A DNA stretch of 47,016 nucleotides from Saprospira grandis DSM 2844 (GTDB lineage Bacteria; Bacteroidota; Bacteroidia; Chitinophagales; Saprospiraceae), in contig NZ_JH719942.1 in the NCBI RefSeq assembly GCF_000275825.1, positions 3,642,282-3,689,297 of the forward strand. The letters run 5' to 3'. Every line of letters begins with the position of its first letter. The stretch's first letter is position 1. The position numbers and the translations under genes were made by a program. Below the pieces are notes generated by a model, which had not been told where the DNA came from, ran no database searches, and was given only the letters and a program-made list of their open reading frames with translations. Below, one piece after another: positions 32,756 to 40,351 of this stretch.

Positions 32756-33454
32756 ATGTTTCCATTCTTTCTGTTTCAAGACCCTACGACTACAGCCACC
32801 GATGGCGGCGAAGTAGTTCCTGAAGAGGTAAGCTTTTCCCTCATTGAGGTCATTTTTTCGGGTGGCCCTATTGGGGTTGTCATTGCAGTGATTCTGCTCC
32901 TATTAGCCGTTATGGCCGTTTATATCCTCATCGAGCGCTATCTTACCATTAAGCGAGCAGGTGATCTAGACGAAAATTTTATGGCCCAAATTCGCGGCTT
33001 TGTACAAACCGGAGACGTAGAATCGGCCCTAGCGCTTTGCCGCCAAACCAATACGCCCGTAGCTCGTTTGGTGGCCAAAGGCCTACAACGTATCGGCAAA
33101 CCCCTAGAGGATATCAATGCCGCCGTAGAAAATGTAGGTAACCTAGAAATCTTCCAACTCGAAAAACGCCTCTCTACTTTGGCCACCATTTCTGGTGCCG
33201 CTCCCATGATTGGCTTTTTTGGTACCGTTACCGGAATGATTCTCTCTTTTATGAATATGGCCGGCGGAGATGTAAGTACAGAAGCCCTAGCAGGCGGTAT
33301 TTACCAAGCCCTAATTACTACCGCTTTTGGTCTTTTTGTCGGAATTATCGCCTTCATCGGCTATAACTCACTAATCGCAAGCATGGGCCGCGTCATCTTT
33401 AAGATGGAAGCCGCCACCGTTGAATTTATGGACCTACTACAGGAGCCAGCCTAG
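32756..33454 (+). CDS. exbB: ExbB/TolQ/MotA-type proton channel subunit
   Basis: ExbB forms the inner-membrane ring that, with ExbD, uses the proton gradient to drive TonB. The 232-residue protein has a first membrane helix (about 36-60, VVIAVILLLLAVMAVYILIERY), a cytoplasmic loop with ALALCRQTNTPVARLVAKGL, and two later helices around 145-170 and 180-205 with the family signature GAAPMIGFFGTVTGMILSFM. A short Gly/Glu-rich segment precedes the first helix. It is the first gene of a plus-strand operon: exbB, exbD, exbD, an ExbD-like gene, tonB. The gap to exbD is 25 bp. Confidence 0.95.
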   Translation: MFPFFLFQDPTTTATDGGEVVPEEVSFSLIEVIFSGGPIGVVIAVILLLLAVMAVYILIERYLTIKRAGDLDENFMAQIRGFVQTGDVESALALCRQTNTPVARLVAKGLQRIGKPLEDINAAVENVGNLEIFQLEKRLSTLATISGAAPMIGFFGTVTGMILSFMNMAGGDVSTEALAGGIYQALITTAFGLFVGIIAFIGYNSLIASMGRVIFKMEAATVEFMDLLQEPA

Positions 33455-33479
33455 GCCCCTGAGCAAAACCTTTTAGCTT

Positions 33480-33899
33480 ATGGGACTCAGTAAACGCAGC
33501 TCGGTATCGGCAGAATTCAATATGTCTTCCCTCACCGATATCATCTTCCTGCTGCTCATCTTTTTTATGCTTACTTCTAGCCTGACGAGCCCCAATCTCA
33601 AAAACCTCGATCGCCCAATTTCAAGCAGTACCACGCCCTCTCCCCAAAATATTGCCCTTTCGGTTACCCCCGAAGGCGAGTATTTTATAGAGTCGGAGCT
33701 GGTCACTAAAGAAAATTTGGACCGCCGAATGGAACTCCGGATTATCGAGGAAAGAGAAAAGAATCGTCAAAAAGGAATCAAAACCGAGGTGACTATTGTC
33801 CTCAATTTAGACAAAAACGAGCCTACTAGCACCATCGTCGAAATTATGGCGCTGAGCAATAAACATAAGGCTCGCCTCATCTTGGCCACCGATCCTTAA
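33480..33899 (+). CDS. exbD: ExbD biopolymer transport protein, first copy
   Basis: ExbD has one membrane helix with a protonatable aspartate and a periplasmic domain. In this 139-residue protein, MSSLTDIIFLLLIFFMLTSSL (residues 15-35) contains the conserved aspartate, and the periplasmic part ends with a classic EIMALSNKHKARLILAT helix. The central region includes a low-complexity SSSTTPSPQN stretch and TPEGEYFIESELVTKENL. It lies between exbB and the second exbD, 23 bp before the latter. Bacteroidota commonly carry two exbD genes in one operon. Confidence 0.95.
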   Translation: MGLSKRSSVSAEFNMSSLTDIIFLLLIFFMLTSSLTSPNLKNLDRPISSSTTPSPQNIALSVTPEGEYFIESELVTKENLDRRMELRIIEEREKNRQKGIKTEVTIVLNLDKNEPTSTIVEIMALSNKHKARLILATDP

Positions 33900-33922
33900 G
33901 GCCTCAAAAGCTCCAATTTATT

Positions 33923-34330
33923 ATGGGACTGAAAAAACGTACAGAGGTTTCGGCCGAGTTTAATATGTCCTCGCTGACCGATATTATCTTCTTGTTGTTG
34001 ATTTTCTTTATGCTGACCTCTTCTCTGGTCAACCCGACAGCGATCAACCTCAAGTTGCCCAACTCCAGCCGCTCCAAACCAATTTCCTCCAATAAACCCG
34101 CAATTATTGTGGTCAATGAAAGTAAGGAAATTCGATTTAATCAACTTAAGGTGGATATTCCCGCCCTCAAAGCCAAAGTTGGCCAATATGTCCTCGCCGA
34201 TGGCCGAACCGCTGGCGATGTGACCGTCATCCTAGATGTACATCCTAAGGTCGATGCCCAAACCCTAGTTTCGGTAGTCGATGCCCTCAATGATGTAGGC
34301 GTCAAAATGATTTTGGCCACCCGATTATAG
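33923..34330 (+). CDS. exbD: ExbD biopolymer transport protein, second copy
   Basis: This 135-residue paralogue has an N-terminus almost identical to the first exbD through the helix (VSAEFNMSSLTDIIFLLLIF), including the proton-relay aspartate, then diverges. The periplasmic domain has KPAIIVVNESKEIRFNQLKV, VTVILDVHPKVDAQTLVSVV and ends VGVKMILATRL, typical for ExbD. The two copies may form a heteromeric ExbD pair. The next gene begins 4 bp after its stop. Confidence 0.95.
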   Translation: MGLKKRTEVSAEFNMSSLTDIIFLLLIFFMLTSSLVNPTAINLKLPNSSRSKPISSNKPAIIVVNESKEIRFNQLKVDIPALKAKVGQYVLADGRTAGDVTVILDVHPKVDAQTLVSVVDALNDVGVKMILATRL

Positions 34331-34334
34331 CCCT

Positions 34335-34715
34335 ATGCCCAGATTCCGACAAAACCTTGCCCAGCAAAAATTGTCTTCCTGGCGCATCTATTTGCTCCTT
34401 TTGGTCATCTTAGGAATGGGGGGCTTTTTCTACCTCTTTACCCAAGCCCTGCTGCAAAGCTATAAAACGACCATTCTCAGAGTCGAATGCCTGCCGCAGG
34501 GCCGCTATTGGGTCCAAGGAGATACCGTAGATTTTGAGGGCTTTGCCCCCAAGCTTCGACAAAAGGTCGAGCGCTACCAAGATCTCAACCCCAATATGCA
34601 AATTCACTTTTATTTGCCGCCCAAAGCAACCGCCCAAGAGATCGCCCCCCTCATTCAGGTCGCCAACGCCTTCGAACAGGCCGATCTGCAACTCTACACC
34701 CTGCCGAGGAACTAA
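34335..34715 (+). CDS. Single-pass membrane protein with an ExbD-like periplasmic domain
   Basis: The 126-residue protein has one N-terminal helix (about 16-40, WRIYLLLLVILGMGGFFYLF) and a periplasmic domain that looks like a diverged ExbD C-terminal domain: a beta start (RVECLPQGRYWVQGDTVDF), a helix (FAPKLRQKVERYQDLNPNM), a strand (IHFYLPPKATA), a second helix and the last strand LQLYTLP. The helix lacks the aspartate of ExbD, so it probably does not carry protons. Its position 4 bp after exbD and before tonB supports a role in the same complex. That is inference; the family is not firmly identified. Confidence 0.75.
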   Translation: MPRFRQNLAQQKLSSWRIYLLLLVILGMGGFFYLFTQALLQSYKTTILRVECLPQGRYWVQGDTVDFEGFAPKLRQKVERYQDLNPNMQIHFYLPPKATAQEIAPLIQVANAFEQADLQLYTLPRN

Positions 34716-34746
34716 TTTTTTAGCGGCCTATATTATATAGTATGTT

Positions 34747-34953
34747 GTTTTGGGGCGTTACTCCCGTTGGTCGTCGAACTGCGGCTTGCAGCCTTGTTGT
34801 CGCCTCCCTTCGGTCGTCGGCGGTTACTCCCTTCGGTCGTCAAACTGCGGCCTAACGGCCTTGTTGTCGTTTCAGGGCTCGCTGTTCGCTCGGCCCTTCA
34901 GCGCTTGCAGCGCTTCGGTCTGGCCTGCGGCCACCCTTGCACATCGCTAGGCC
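34747..34953 (+). repeat. GGGGC-family repeat, class A, inside the exb-tonB operon
   Basis: It begins TTTTGGGGCGTTACTCCCG; two GTTACTCC modules carry the centres GGCTTGCAGCC (34783-34793) and GGCCTAACGGCC (34849-34860); the core has the slot hairpin AGCGCT-TGC-AGCGCT (34900-34914); the end is CACATCGCTAGGCC, followed by GGCTCGCTGCGCTCGCC. It separates the ExbD-like gene from tonB. Confidence 0.92.
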
Positions 34954-35021
34954 GGCTCGCTGCGCTCGCCCCTAAACGCAGAAATTGGCCCAACAACAAA
35001 TTATCTAGAAAATCTAGCCTT

Positions 35022-35867
35022 ATGTCTACTCAAGAAATGGAATTTCAACCCGGCGCAGATCATCTGAGCCAAAGCAAAGACCGAAATATCGCCCGCATTG
35101 GAGCCCTGGTCTTTCTGATTCTCCTGCTCACGCTTATTTTTTGGCGGTTCTTTAGCTATGAATATCCGCTCAAGGAGGCAGGTGGACTAGAAGCCTCTTT
35201 TGGTAATGTTCAAATTGCAGGCGGTAGCGCTTCCGAAAATCCTACGCCCACTACAGATCCTCAACCCCAAGAGGAAAATAATCCTACGCCAACTACCCAA
35301 GAAATTGAGGAGGTCCAAACGGATGACAATATGGAGTCGGAGGCCGTGAAAACAGAACCTACGCCAACACCACCCCAAAATACGCCTAGCGAAAATACCA
35401 ATACCAATAATTCTTCTTCCTCTTCATCTAGCTCTTCTAATACCTATACGCCTAGTTTTCCAGGTACTGGAAATGGAAACAAAACAGGCCCCGGCCAGCA
35501 AGGAACTCCCGCCGGAAAAAAAGATGACCTAGGCGGAATTGGCAAAGGAAAAGAAGGCGAAGGCACAGGAGAATTGGGCGCTGGCCGAAATTGCCAAAGT
35601 TCTTGTAATTGTGAATTGAGCGCCAATCAGCTCTCTCAGTTTGAGTCGGGTAACCGTACCGCTTATATTGAAATCTTGGTAGATCCTCAGGGAAATGTAA
35701 TTGAGGCCAAGATGGCTAGCGTAAAGGATTTTCCTCAAAATGCGCAGTTTACCAAGGCGGTAGAAATTGATTTACTAGAAAAATGTGCGCTCAAAAGAAA
35801 ATACGATCCTTCTGATAAGGGCTTTAAGGCCAAGGGCGTAATTACCATGAGCATTGTCCAAAAATAA
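35022..35867 (+). CDS. tonB: TonB-like energy transducer
   Basis: TonB spans the periplasm and passes energy from ExbBD to outer-membrane receptors. This 281-residue protein has a short cytoplasmic start, one helix (about 27-46, IGALVFLILLLTLIFWRFF), a long disordered linker rich in Pro, Thr, Asn and Ser (including nine serines in a row near residue 130 and a Gly/Lys stretch), and a C-terminal domain with YIEILVDPQGNVIEAK and a final ITMSIVQ strand. The unusual CQSSCNC cluster before the domain could form disulfides. A longer frame reaches back into the upstream repeat, but ATG 35022 is the natural start. It would serve the receptor encoded at 29589-32249 among others. Confidence 0.88.
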   Translation: MSTQEMEFQPGADHLSQSKDRNIARIGALVFLILLLTLIFWRFFSYEYPLKEAGGLEASFGNVQIAGGSASENPTPTTDPQPQEENNPTPTTQEIEEVQTDDNMESEAVKTEPTPTPPQNTPSENTNTNNSSSSSSSSSNTYTPSFPGTGNGNKTGPGQQGTPAGKKDDLGGIGKGKEGEGTGELGAGRNCQSSCNCELSANQLSQFESGNRTAYIEILVDPQGNVIEAKMASVKDFPQNAQFTKAVEIDLLEKCALKRKYDPSDKGFKAKGVITMSIVQK

Positions 35868-35871
35868 GCAG

Positions 35872-36357
35872 ATGAAAATTGCCTATTTCCATGGGCTAGA
35901 ATCTAAGGTGGGTGGCCCCAAACCCAACTGGCTCCAAGCAGAGGGCCATCAGGTTTGGGCGCCACCCATGCCATATAAAAGCCAGCCCCTTTTATTTGAA
36001 ATGACCAAAAAAGCAGTGCTAGAGCAAGAAATAGGGCTCTTAGTAGGGAGCAGTATGGGCGGCTATTTTGCCTATCATTTGGCTCGTTTGCTAGATCTTC
36101 CCGCATTGTTATTTAATCCCGCCTTGGGCGTACGTTCCGTAAAGGTAAAGGCCGATCATACAGGAGAAAAAACGCCTTTGTTGCTTTTGGCCTTTGGCCA
36201 AAATGACCCCTTGATTGCGCCAACTAGCAGCCAAGCCTTTTTGGCCGCCAATTGGTCCAAAAAAGAGCAGCTACATTACCTTTGGGGCGAGCATGGACAT
36301 CGGACGCCCCTGCCTTTTTTTCAGCAGGGCGTTAAAGAAATTTTAAGATTATTGTGA
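35872..36357 (+). CDS. Alpha/beta hydrolase, YqiA-like esterase
   Basis: The 161-residue cytoplasmic protein resembles small YqiA/UPF0227-type esterases: an opening IAYFHGLESKVGGPK with the oxyanion-region HG, the nucleophile elbow GSSMGG (serine near residue 61), an acid in FGQNDPLI and the catalytic histidine in GEHGHRTPL. Substrate unknown. The ATG at 35872 starts 4 bp after the tonB stop, and the DUF2752 gene overlaps its end by 4 bp, so it belongs to the same transcript as tonB, though without an evident functional tie. Confidence 0.88.
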   Translation: MKIAYFHGLESKVGGPKPNWLQAEGHQVWAPPMPYKSQPLLFEMTKKAVLEQEIGLLVGSSMGGYFAYHLARLLDLPALLFNPALGVRSVKVKADHTGEKTPLLLLAFGQNDPLIAPTSSQAFLAANWSKKEQLHYLWGEHGHRTPLPFFQQGVKEILRLL

Positions 36358-36644
36358 TCCTTCGGAAACTTTTTCGTAGCTATTTTGAATTAGCTGTTTG
36401 GTTATTTGCGCTAATCTATTTGGCCCTCTTTGCCCAACCCGATGCTATAGAACACTTTAGTATTTGTGTTTATCGAGCTATTGGTTTTGATAGCTGTTGG
36501 GGCTGTGGTTTGGGCCGATCGGTAGCCTTTGCACTGCAAGGCAATTTGGCCAAATCTTGGGAAATGCACCCTTTGGGTTTGCCCGCTATTGCTATCCTTT
36601 TGCACCGCATTTATCGACTCATTCGCCTGGCCCGGAAAAATTAG
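36354..36644 (+). CDS. DUF2752 membrane protein
   Basis: The 96-residue protein has two hydrophobic helices (about 14-30 and 72-90) around the DUF2752 signature: a cysteine pair in DSCWGCGLGRSVAFALQGNL followed by HPLGLPAIAIL. DUF2752 members are small inner-membrane proteins of unknown role. The start is GTG at 36354, inside the four-base overlap GTGA with the hydrolase stop, a sign of translational coupling. No terminator is evident after it; the next 340 bases hold a foldback element and a GC-rich repeat. Confidence 0.88.
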   Translation: MILRKLFRSYFELAVWLFALIYLALFAQPDAIEHFSICVYRAIGFDSCWGCGLGRSVAFALQGNLAKSWEMHPLGLPAIAILLHRIYRLIRLARKN

Positions 36645-36676
36645 CTCCTTTTGCAGCGAGCAGGCCCGAAGGCAAT

Positions 36677-36836
36677 AGCCAGATTTAAACGCACTCACTT
36701 TTATAGTTTGCAGCAATTTCTCGCTAGTCGGCTCTATTTTTATCGACCATAGCGAAGGCTATGCCCTTAAAAAATAGCTGGCCTAGCCAAAAAATCATAG
36801 CAAACTATAGCCAAAGCAGCGCGATTAAATCTGGCT
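36677..36836. repeat. 160-bp nested foldback (imperfect palindrome)
   Basis: Three arms pair around one centre: AGCCAGATTTAA (36677-36688) with TTAAATCTGGCT (36825-36836); TATAGTTTGC with GCAAACTATA; CTATTTTT with AAAAAATAG. The middle is the hairpin CATAGC-GAAG-GCTATG (36748-36763), nearly the exact midpoint. It has no coding capacity. It may be a MITE or a structured RNA; I see no second copy in the window. Confidence 0.8.
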
Positions 36837-36969
36837 GAGGGATGGACAAGGGTGGCCAAAGGCCAGACCGAGCTTTTTGAGCGTAGCGAAAAAAAGCGAA
36901 GGGCCGAGCAGACCTGCGAGCCCTGAAACAGCCCGACCCGCCCGCAGGGCGGGGCAGCCCCAAAGAAAA
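36833..36969 (-). repeat. GGGGC-family repeat, class B, minus orientation
   Basis: Its far end GGCTGAGGGATGG overlaps the right arm of the foldback by four bases. The slot has GCTTTTTTTCGCTACGCTC with AAAAAGC. The head GGGGCTGCCCC and T-run lie 17 bp before the lipoprotein ATG at 36986, on the opposite strand to that gene. Confidence 0.9.
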
Positions 36970-36985
36970 ACAACCCATTCAAAAT

Positions 36986-37486
36986 ATGAAGACCTTAGTT
37001 AAAATTAGTGTACTTGTTCTGCTTGTTATTACTGTAGCAACCTGTCTTTTTCAGCCTTCTCAGGAAGAGCAGCAGCTGTTGGGAAATTGGGGAATAGAGG
37101 AGGATGGGGCCAGATTCTGTCTACAATTGAATCCCAATCATCAGGCAAACTTTTACTTTTTTTATTCGAATCTATTTACGGGTGAATTTCTTATGAAGGT
37201 GAAGATGAATTGGGAGCTGACTGATGGAAAGTTATCTTTGCGCTTCGATAAAAAAGATCCTCCAGAAATAGCGGTCAATTCGGCATTGATGAATACCGCT
37301 ATGCGGATGAAAATAAATGAAATGCGGGATGATTTTTTGAAGGGTTTGGAAGAGGATTTTGCTACGGATCAGCCCTATGAAATTACAGAGGAGGGGGATT
37401 TAATGATAGGAGGAGGAGAGGCCCTCCGTCCTTATAGCCAGGCTAATGTTGATTTGCTTGAAGATTTTTTAAAAGAACATAAATAA
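36986..37486 (+). CDS. Small lipocalin-like lipoprotein, first of three
   Basis: The 166-residue protein has a lipoprotein-type signal (LLVITVATC, cysteine near residue 20), then LLGNWGIEEDGARFCLQLNP, MNWELTDGKLSLRFDK and DFLKGLEEDF. The pattern 'GxW ... W.L..g.L.l.f' is that of small lipocalin-like Bacteroidota domains that test as beta-barrels. It is related to the next two proteins: all share a GxW start, a Y/W-E/SWxLxxxxL middle, a helix with M and E, and a final LLEDF-like or EQFRKDH helix. Function unknown. The start ATG 36986 follows a GC-rich repeat. Confidence 0.82.
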   Translation: MKTLVKISVLVLLVITVATCLFQPSQEEQQLLGNWGIEEDGARFCLQLNPNHQANFYFFYSNLFTGEFLMKVKMNWELTDGKLSLRFDKKDPPEIAVNSALMNTAMRMKINEMRDDFLKGLEEDFATDQPYEITEEGDLMIGGGEALRPYSQANVDLLEDFLKEHK

Positions 37487-37503
37487 TTAAATAATAAACA
37501 TTT

Positions 37504-38001
37504 ATGAAAGTAGTAACCTACAGTTTTTCTTTTATTTTGCTCTTTTTATTGAGCAGTTGTAGCCTTTTGTTGAGCGATGCCGAGCGGCAGGTCGTGGGGA
37601 AATGGAAGCAAGTGACTTTGGTCTCTAAAAATTATATGGAATTTGGGGCCGACCATAGCGTAACCAATTATATTCAGGTTAATATTCCGATGGGCGGTAA
37701 GGCGCTGATGGTGGCTAGAGGAAGCTGGAGCTTAGAAAAGGAGGAGTTGCGCATTGAGTATAAGGGAGTGCCCGAAATTGCGACAGAAGGCAGCGCAAAA
37801 ACCATTGAAAAAGCCATTGAATTGATGGCCCCAGAGCTGAATATGGAAGCTTTGGAGGACCAAGAGGTCAGTTTTTCTTGTACAGGCCAAAAAAATGACA
37901 AACTGCAATTGGATGGAGTGGGCTGGAAGCCCGCCAGCGGCAGTGAAATTCAGGAAATGGAACAATTTCGTAAAGACCACAGCAAAAAAACCGAACTCTA
38001 G
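37504..38001 (+). CDS. Small lipocalin-like lipoprotein, second of three
   Basis: The 165-residue protein has signal and lipobox LLFLLSSC (cysteine near residue 19), then RQVVGKWKQVTLV, the VNIPMGGKALMVARGSW segment, SLEKEELRIEYKGVPEIA, and a C-terminal helix EIQEMEQFRKDH. MGGK and GSWxLEKEEL align with GGGKYFTVVEGSWKLEGEEL in the third copy, showing common origin. The next gene starts at the base after its stop codon, so the three are one operon. Confidence 0.85.
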   Translation: MKVVTYSFSFILLFLLSSCSLLLSDAERQVVGKWKQVTLVSKNYMEFGADHSVTNYIQVNIPMGGKALMVARGSWSLEKEELRIEYKGVPEIATEGSAKTIEKAIELMAPELNMEALEDQEVSFSCTGQKNDKLQLDGVGWKPASGSEIQEMEQFRKDHSKKTEL

Positions 38002-38484
38002 ATGCGATATTTAGCGATTATTTTATGCCTAGCGCTATTTTCTTGTGGGCCTTCTTTTGACCAATCGGAGGAAAGTCTGATTGGGGGCTGGATGCAAAGC
38101 CGCTTGGGCACCGACTCTTATTTGATCCTAGAAAAAGACCATAGCTTTAAGCGCTATAGCAAAAATGAAATTCCGGGCGGTGGAAAGTATTTTACCGTTG
38201 TAGAAGGAAGTTGGAAACTAGAAGGCGAGGAGCTGTTGTTTGAGCTGGGCGAGCCAAAACTTTATGTTAATCATAATGAGAAAATGACCAAAGAGCTCTT
38301 TAACCGTATGGGAGGCATGCAGCATTCCAAAATTTTTGATCAAATGAAAATTGGCTATATTTATACGGGCAAAAAGTTGGACCGCTTGTACTTTGAAGAA
38401 GGGCAATGGACCACGGTTTGGCTGCCACTCAACCCCAGAGAACTACAACTTTTAGAAGACTTTGTTGCGCAAGAAGAAAATTAG
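38002..38484 (+). CDS. Small lipocalin-like lipoprotein, third of three
   Basis: The 160-residue protein has lipobox LALFSC (cysteine near residue 15), SLIGGWMQSRLGTDSYLILE, then GGGKYFTVVEGSWKLEGEEL, and a C-terminal helix RELQLLEDFVAQEEN. It starts at the base after the stop of the second copy. Members probably face the periplasm anchored to a membrane. Lipocalin-like folds often bind small hydrophobic ligands, but no ligand can be inferred here. Confidence 0.85.
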   Translation: MRYLAIILCLALFSCGPSFDQSEESLIGGWMQSRLGTDSYLILEKDHSFKRYSKNEIPGGGKYFTVVEGSWKLEGEELLFELGEPKLYVNHNEKMTKELFNRMGGMQHSKIFDQMKIGYIYTGKKLDRLYFEEGQWTTVWLPLNPRELQLLEDFVAQEEN

Positions 38485-38528
38485 TTGCATCTTTTGGCAC
38501 AGAAATCATTTTAAAACAAAACATTCCC

Positions 38529-38900
38529 ATGAGAAAAGATATTATGGTCCTGCTACCTAAAGCAGAATCCGCAGAAATTGAATATTTGGCGGGCATTATT
38601 CACGATATGGATGATGCTGATCGCAAGAGCTTTTTACGCATTTATAAGGGACGAAGAATGGACCCCATTCTTTTGTTGGCCTTTTCTATTGGAGCGCCTT
38701 TTGCCGGCATTTCGGGCATTCATCGTTTTATGATGGGCCAAATCGGTATGGGCATCCTTTATTTACTAACCGGTGGACTTTGTATGATTGGTAACATCAT
38801 TGACGCAATCAATTATAAAAGTATGGCCTGGGAACACAACCGCAAAATTGCCGATGAGATTTATGGCAGTTTGCATGGCGGCGGTGGAGTGGTCTTTTAA
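38529..38900 (+). CDS. TM2-domain membrane protein
   Basis: The 123-residue protein has a charged N-terminal part (about 45 residues, with EIEYLAGIIHDMDDADRKSF) and a TM2 domain of two helices: DPILLLAFSIGAPFAGISGIHRFMMGQIGMGILYLLTGG, with the typical G-hhRFY-like 'GIHRFMMGQ' turn and an acidic DAI near the end. TM2 proteins are small inner-membrane proteins of uncertain function. A longer frame from 38406 overlaps the previous gene; ATG 38529 after an A-rich leader is chosen. It lies 44 bp after the third lipoprotein gene. Confidence 0.88.
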   Translation: MRKDIMVLLPKAESAEIEYLAGIIHDMDDADRKSFLRIYKGRRMDPILLLAFSIGAPFAGISGIHRFMMGQIGMGILYLLTGGLCMIGNIIDAINYKSMAWEHNRKIADEIYGSLHGGGGVVF

Positions 38901-38998
38901 TTTACCGCCAATTATAGAGAATTAAGTTGGAATGGCAATAAGGCCCGCCTCAACTATGGGGCTTGGGCTGTTATGATCGCCCCCGCCCCGCTAAATGC

Positions 38999-39979
38999 CT
39001 ACTTTTTGCGCTCCGTTACAAAACGGACCAAACCTTCTAGAGCGTCTCTCGCCTCCGATGCGGGAAACGCTCTTATTAATGCTATAGCCTCCTCCTGATA
39101 ATCATACATTTTCTGACGAGTGTAGGCAATGCCCGGACTTTGCAAGACAAAATCTGTTACTTCCTGTATTTTCTTGGGGTTGGTGTTTTCATTTTTAATA
39201 ATATTGATCATATAATTTCTGGTCTTTTTATCGGTCGTGTTCAAGGCGTGAATCAAAGGCAAGGTCATCTTTTTCTCCTGAATATCATTGCCCTGCGGCT
39301 TGCCCGCATCGCCATCGCCAAAATCAAATAAATCATCGCGAATCTGAAAGGCGATGCCAATTTTTTCGCCCAGCAAATGCATGCGCTCAATTTCTTCCTC
39401 ACTGGCCCCCACAGAGGCCGCCCCCAAAGCACAGGCCGCCGCAATCAAAGAAGCCGTTTTCTTACGGATAATCTCATAATAAACCTCCTCCTTGATGTCT
39501 AAACGACGTGCTTTTTCAATCTGCAAAAGCTCGCCCTCACTCATTTCTTTTATCGCATTGGAGCTGATTTGTAGCAAATTATAAGCTTCATTTTTTAAAG
39601 AAAGCAAAAGCCCCTTGGCCAACATATAATCGCCAATCAATACCGCCACTTTATTGCCCCAAAGCGCATTGAGCGAGAAAAATCCACGGCGCTGCATAGA
39701 ATCATCCACCACATCATCATGGATCAAAGAGGCCGTATGCAACATCTCAATCAAAGAGGCCGCATGATAACTCATCTCCCCAATTTCACCGCAAATTTTG
39801 GCCGATAGGAAAATAAATAAAGGCCGCACCTGCTTGCCCTTCCGCTTGACCACAAAGCGCATAATGGTATCTAATAAAGAAACCTGCGAACGCAATTCCT
39901 CCTCAAATACCCCCTCAAAGGTCTTTAGCTCTTCGGCAATTGGGGCTTTTATCTGGTTCAAACTCATCAAGGTCTTCAT
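38999..39979 (-). CDS. Polyprenyl diphosphate synthase (long-chain trans-isoprenyl synthase)
   Basis: These enzymes add isopentenyl units to make the side chain of menaquinone. The 326-residue protein has both aspartate-rich motifs: LIHDDVVDD (aspartates near 88, 89 and 92) and QIRDDLFDF (215-219), plus GKQVRPLFIFLSA at the substrate base and KTASLIAAAC. The residues just before the first motif (EMLHTASL) are small, which allows long products, but chain length cannot be fixed from sequence. Bacteroidota usually make MK-6 or MK-7. It would cooperate with the mqn operon at 13651-16259. The start is ATG 39979; ATG 39967 (MSLNQ) is an alternative. Confidence 0.94.
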   Translation of the reverse strand: MKTLMSLNQIKAPIAEELKTFEGVFEEELRSQVSLLDTIMRFVVKRKGKQVRPLFIFLSAKICGEIGEMSYHAASLIEMLHTASLIHDDVVDDSMQRRGFFSLNALWGNKVAVLIGDYMLAKGLLLSLKNEAYNLLQISSNAIKEMSEGELLQIEKARRLDIKEEVYYEIIRKKTASLIAAACALGAASVGASEEEIERMHLLGEKIGIAFQIRDDLFDFGDGDAGKPQGNDIQEKKMTLPLIHALNTTDKKTRNYMINIIKNENTNPKKIQEVTDFVLQSPGIAYTRQKMYDYQEEAIALIRAFPASEARDALEGLVRFVTERKK

Positions 39980-39996
39980 GGGCTACTATCTAGTGT

Positions 39997-40004
39997 CAAA
40001 AATA
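39997..40004 (-). promoter_or_regulatory. -7 box of the polyprenyl synthase gene
   Basis: TATTTTTG fits TAnnTTTG exactly; a TTG lies 15 bases upstream, slightly short of the normal spacing. The leader to ATG 39979 would be only about 11 nt, which gives some weight to ATG 39967. Confidence 0.45.
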
Positions 40005-40146
40005 TCGTTTTTATAAGAACAAGAACCGCCCTAAAAAGATGAGCCAGCCCCCTATTTTTTGCAAAAATACAAAGAACTTCAAGCAAGTGGAACAGCTTTC
40101 TCTGAAAATGCCCAACTTCAGCAAGATTTCATTATTTTTAGTTAAG

Positions 40147-40277
40147 TTTTGGGGCTGCCCCGCCTTGCAGGCGGGTCGGGCTGTGTCGCAGCTCGCTGTT
40201 CGCTCGGCCCTGCGCTTTTTTCGCTACGCTCAAAAAGCTGGGTCTGGCCTTCGGCCACTGCTATCCATCCCTCAGCC
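40147..40277 (+). repeat. GGGGC-family repeat, class B
   Basis: It starts TTTTGGGGCTGCCCCGCC, then TTGCAGGCGGGTCGGGCTGT; the slot has GCTTTTT-TCGCTACGCTC-AAAAAGC (40214-40238); it ends CATCCCTCAGCC, followed by a GGCCAAGGCC palindrome. It fills much of the gap 39980-40351 before the hydrolase gene. Confidence 0.9.
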
Positions 40278-40351
40278 GTTGCAGGCCAAGGCCTGCCGTG
40301 GGCCGATTTTCCCACTCCAAAATTATCCAATTACTTAAGAACAACTAGAAC

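Noticed and set aside
34767-35021. N-terminal extension of tonB into the upstream repeat
   Set aside because: The extension is translated GC-rich repeat; ATG 35022 gives the normal short cytoplasmic start before the membrane helix. The same applies to frames from 41242 and 43661.
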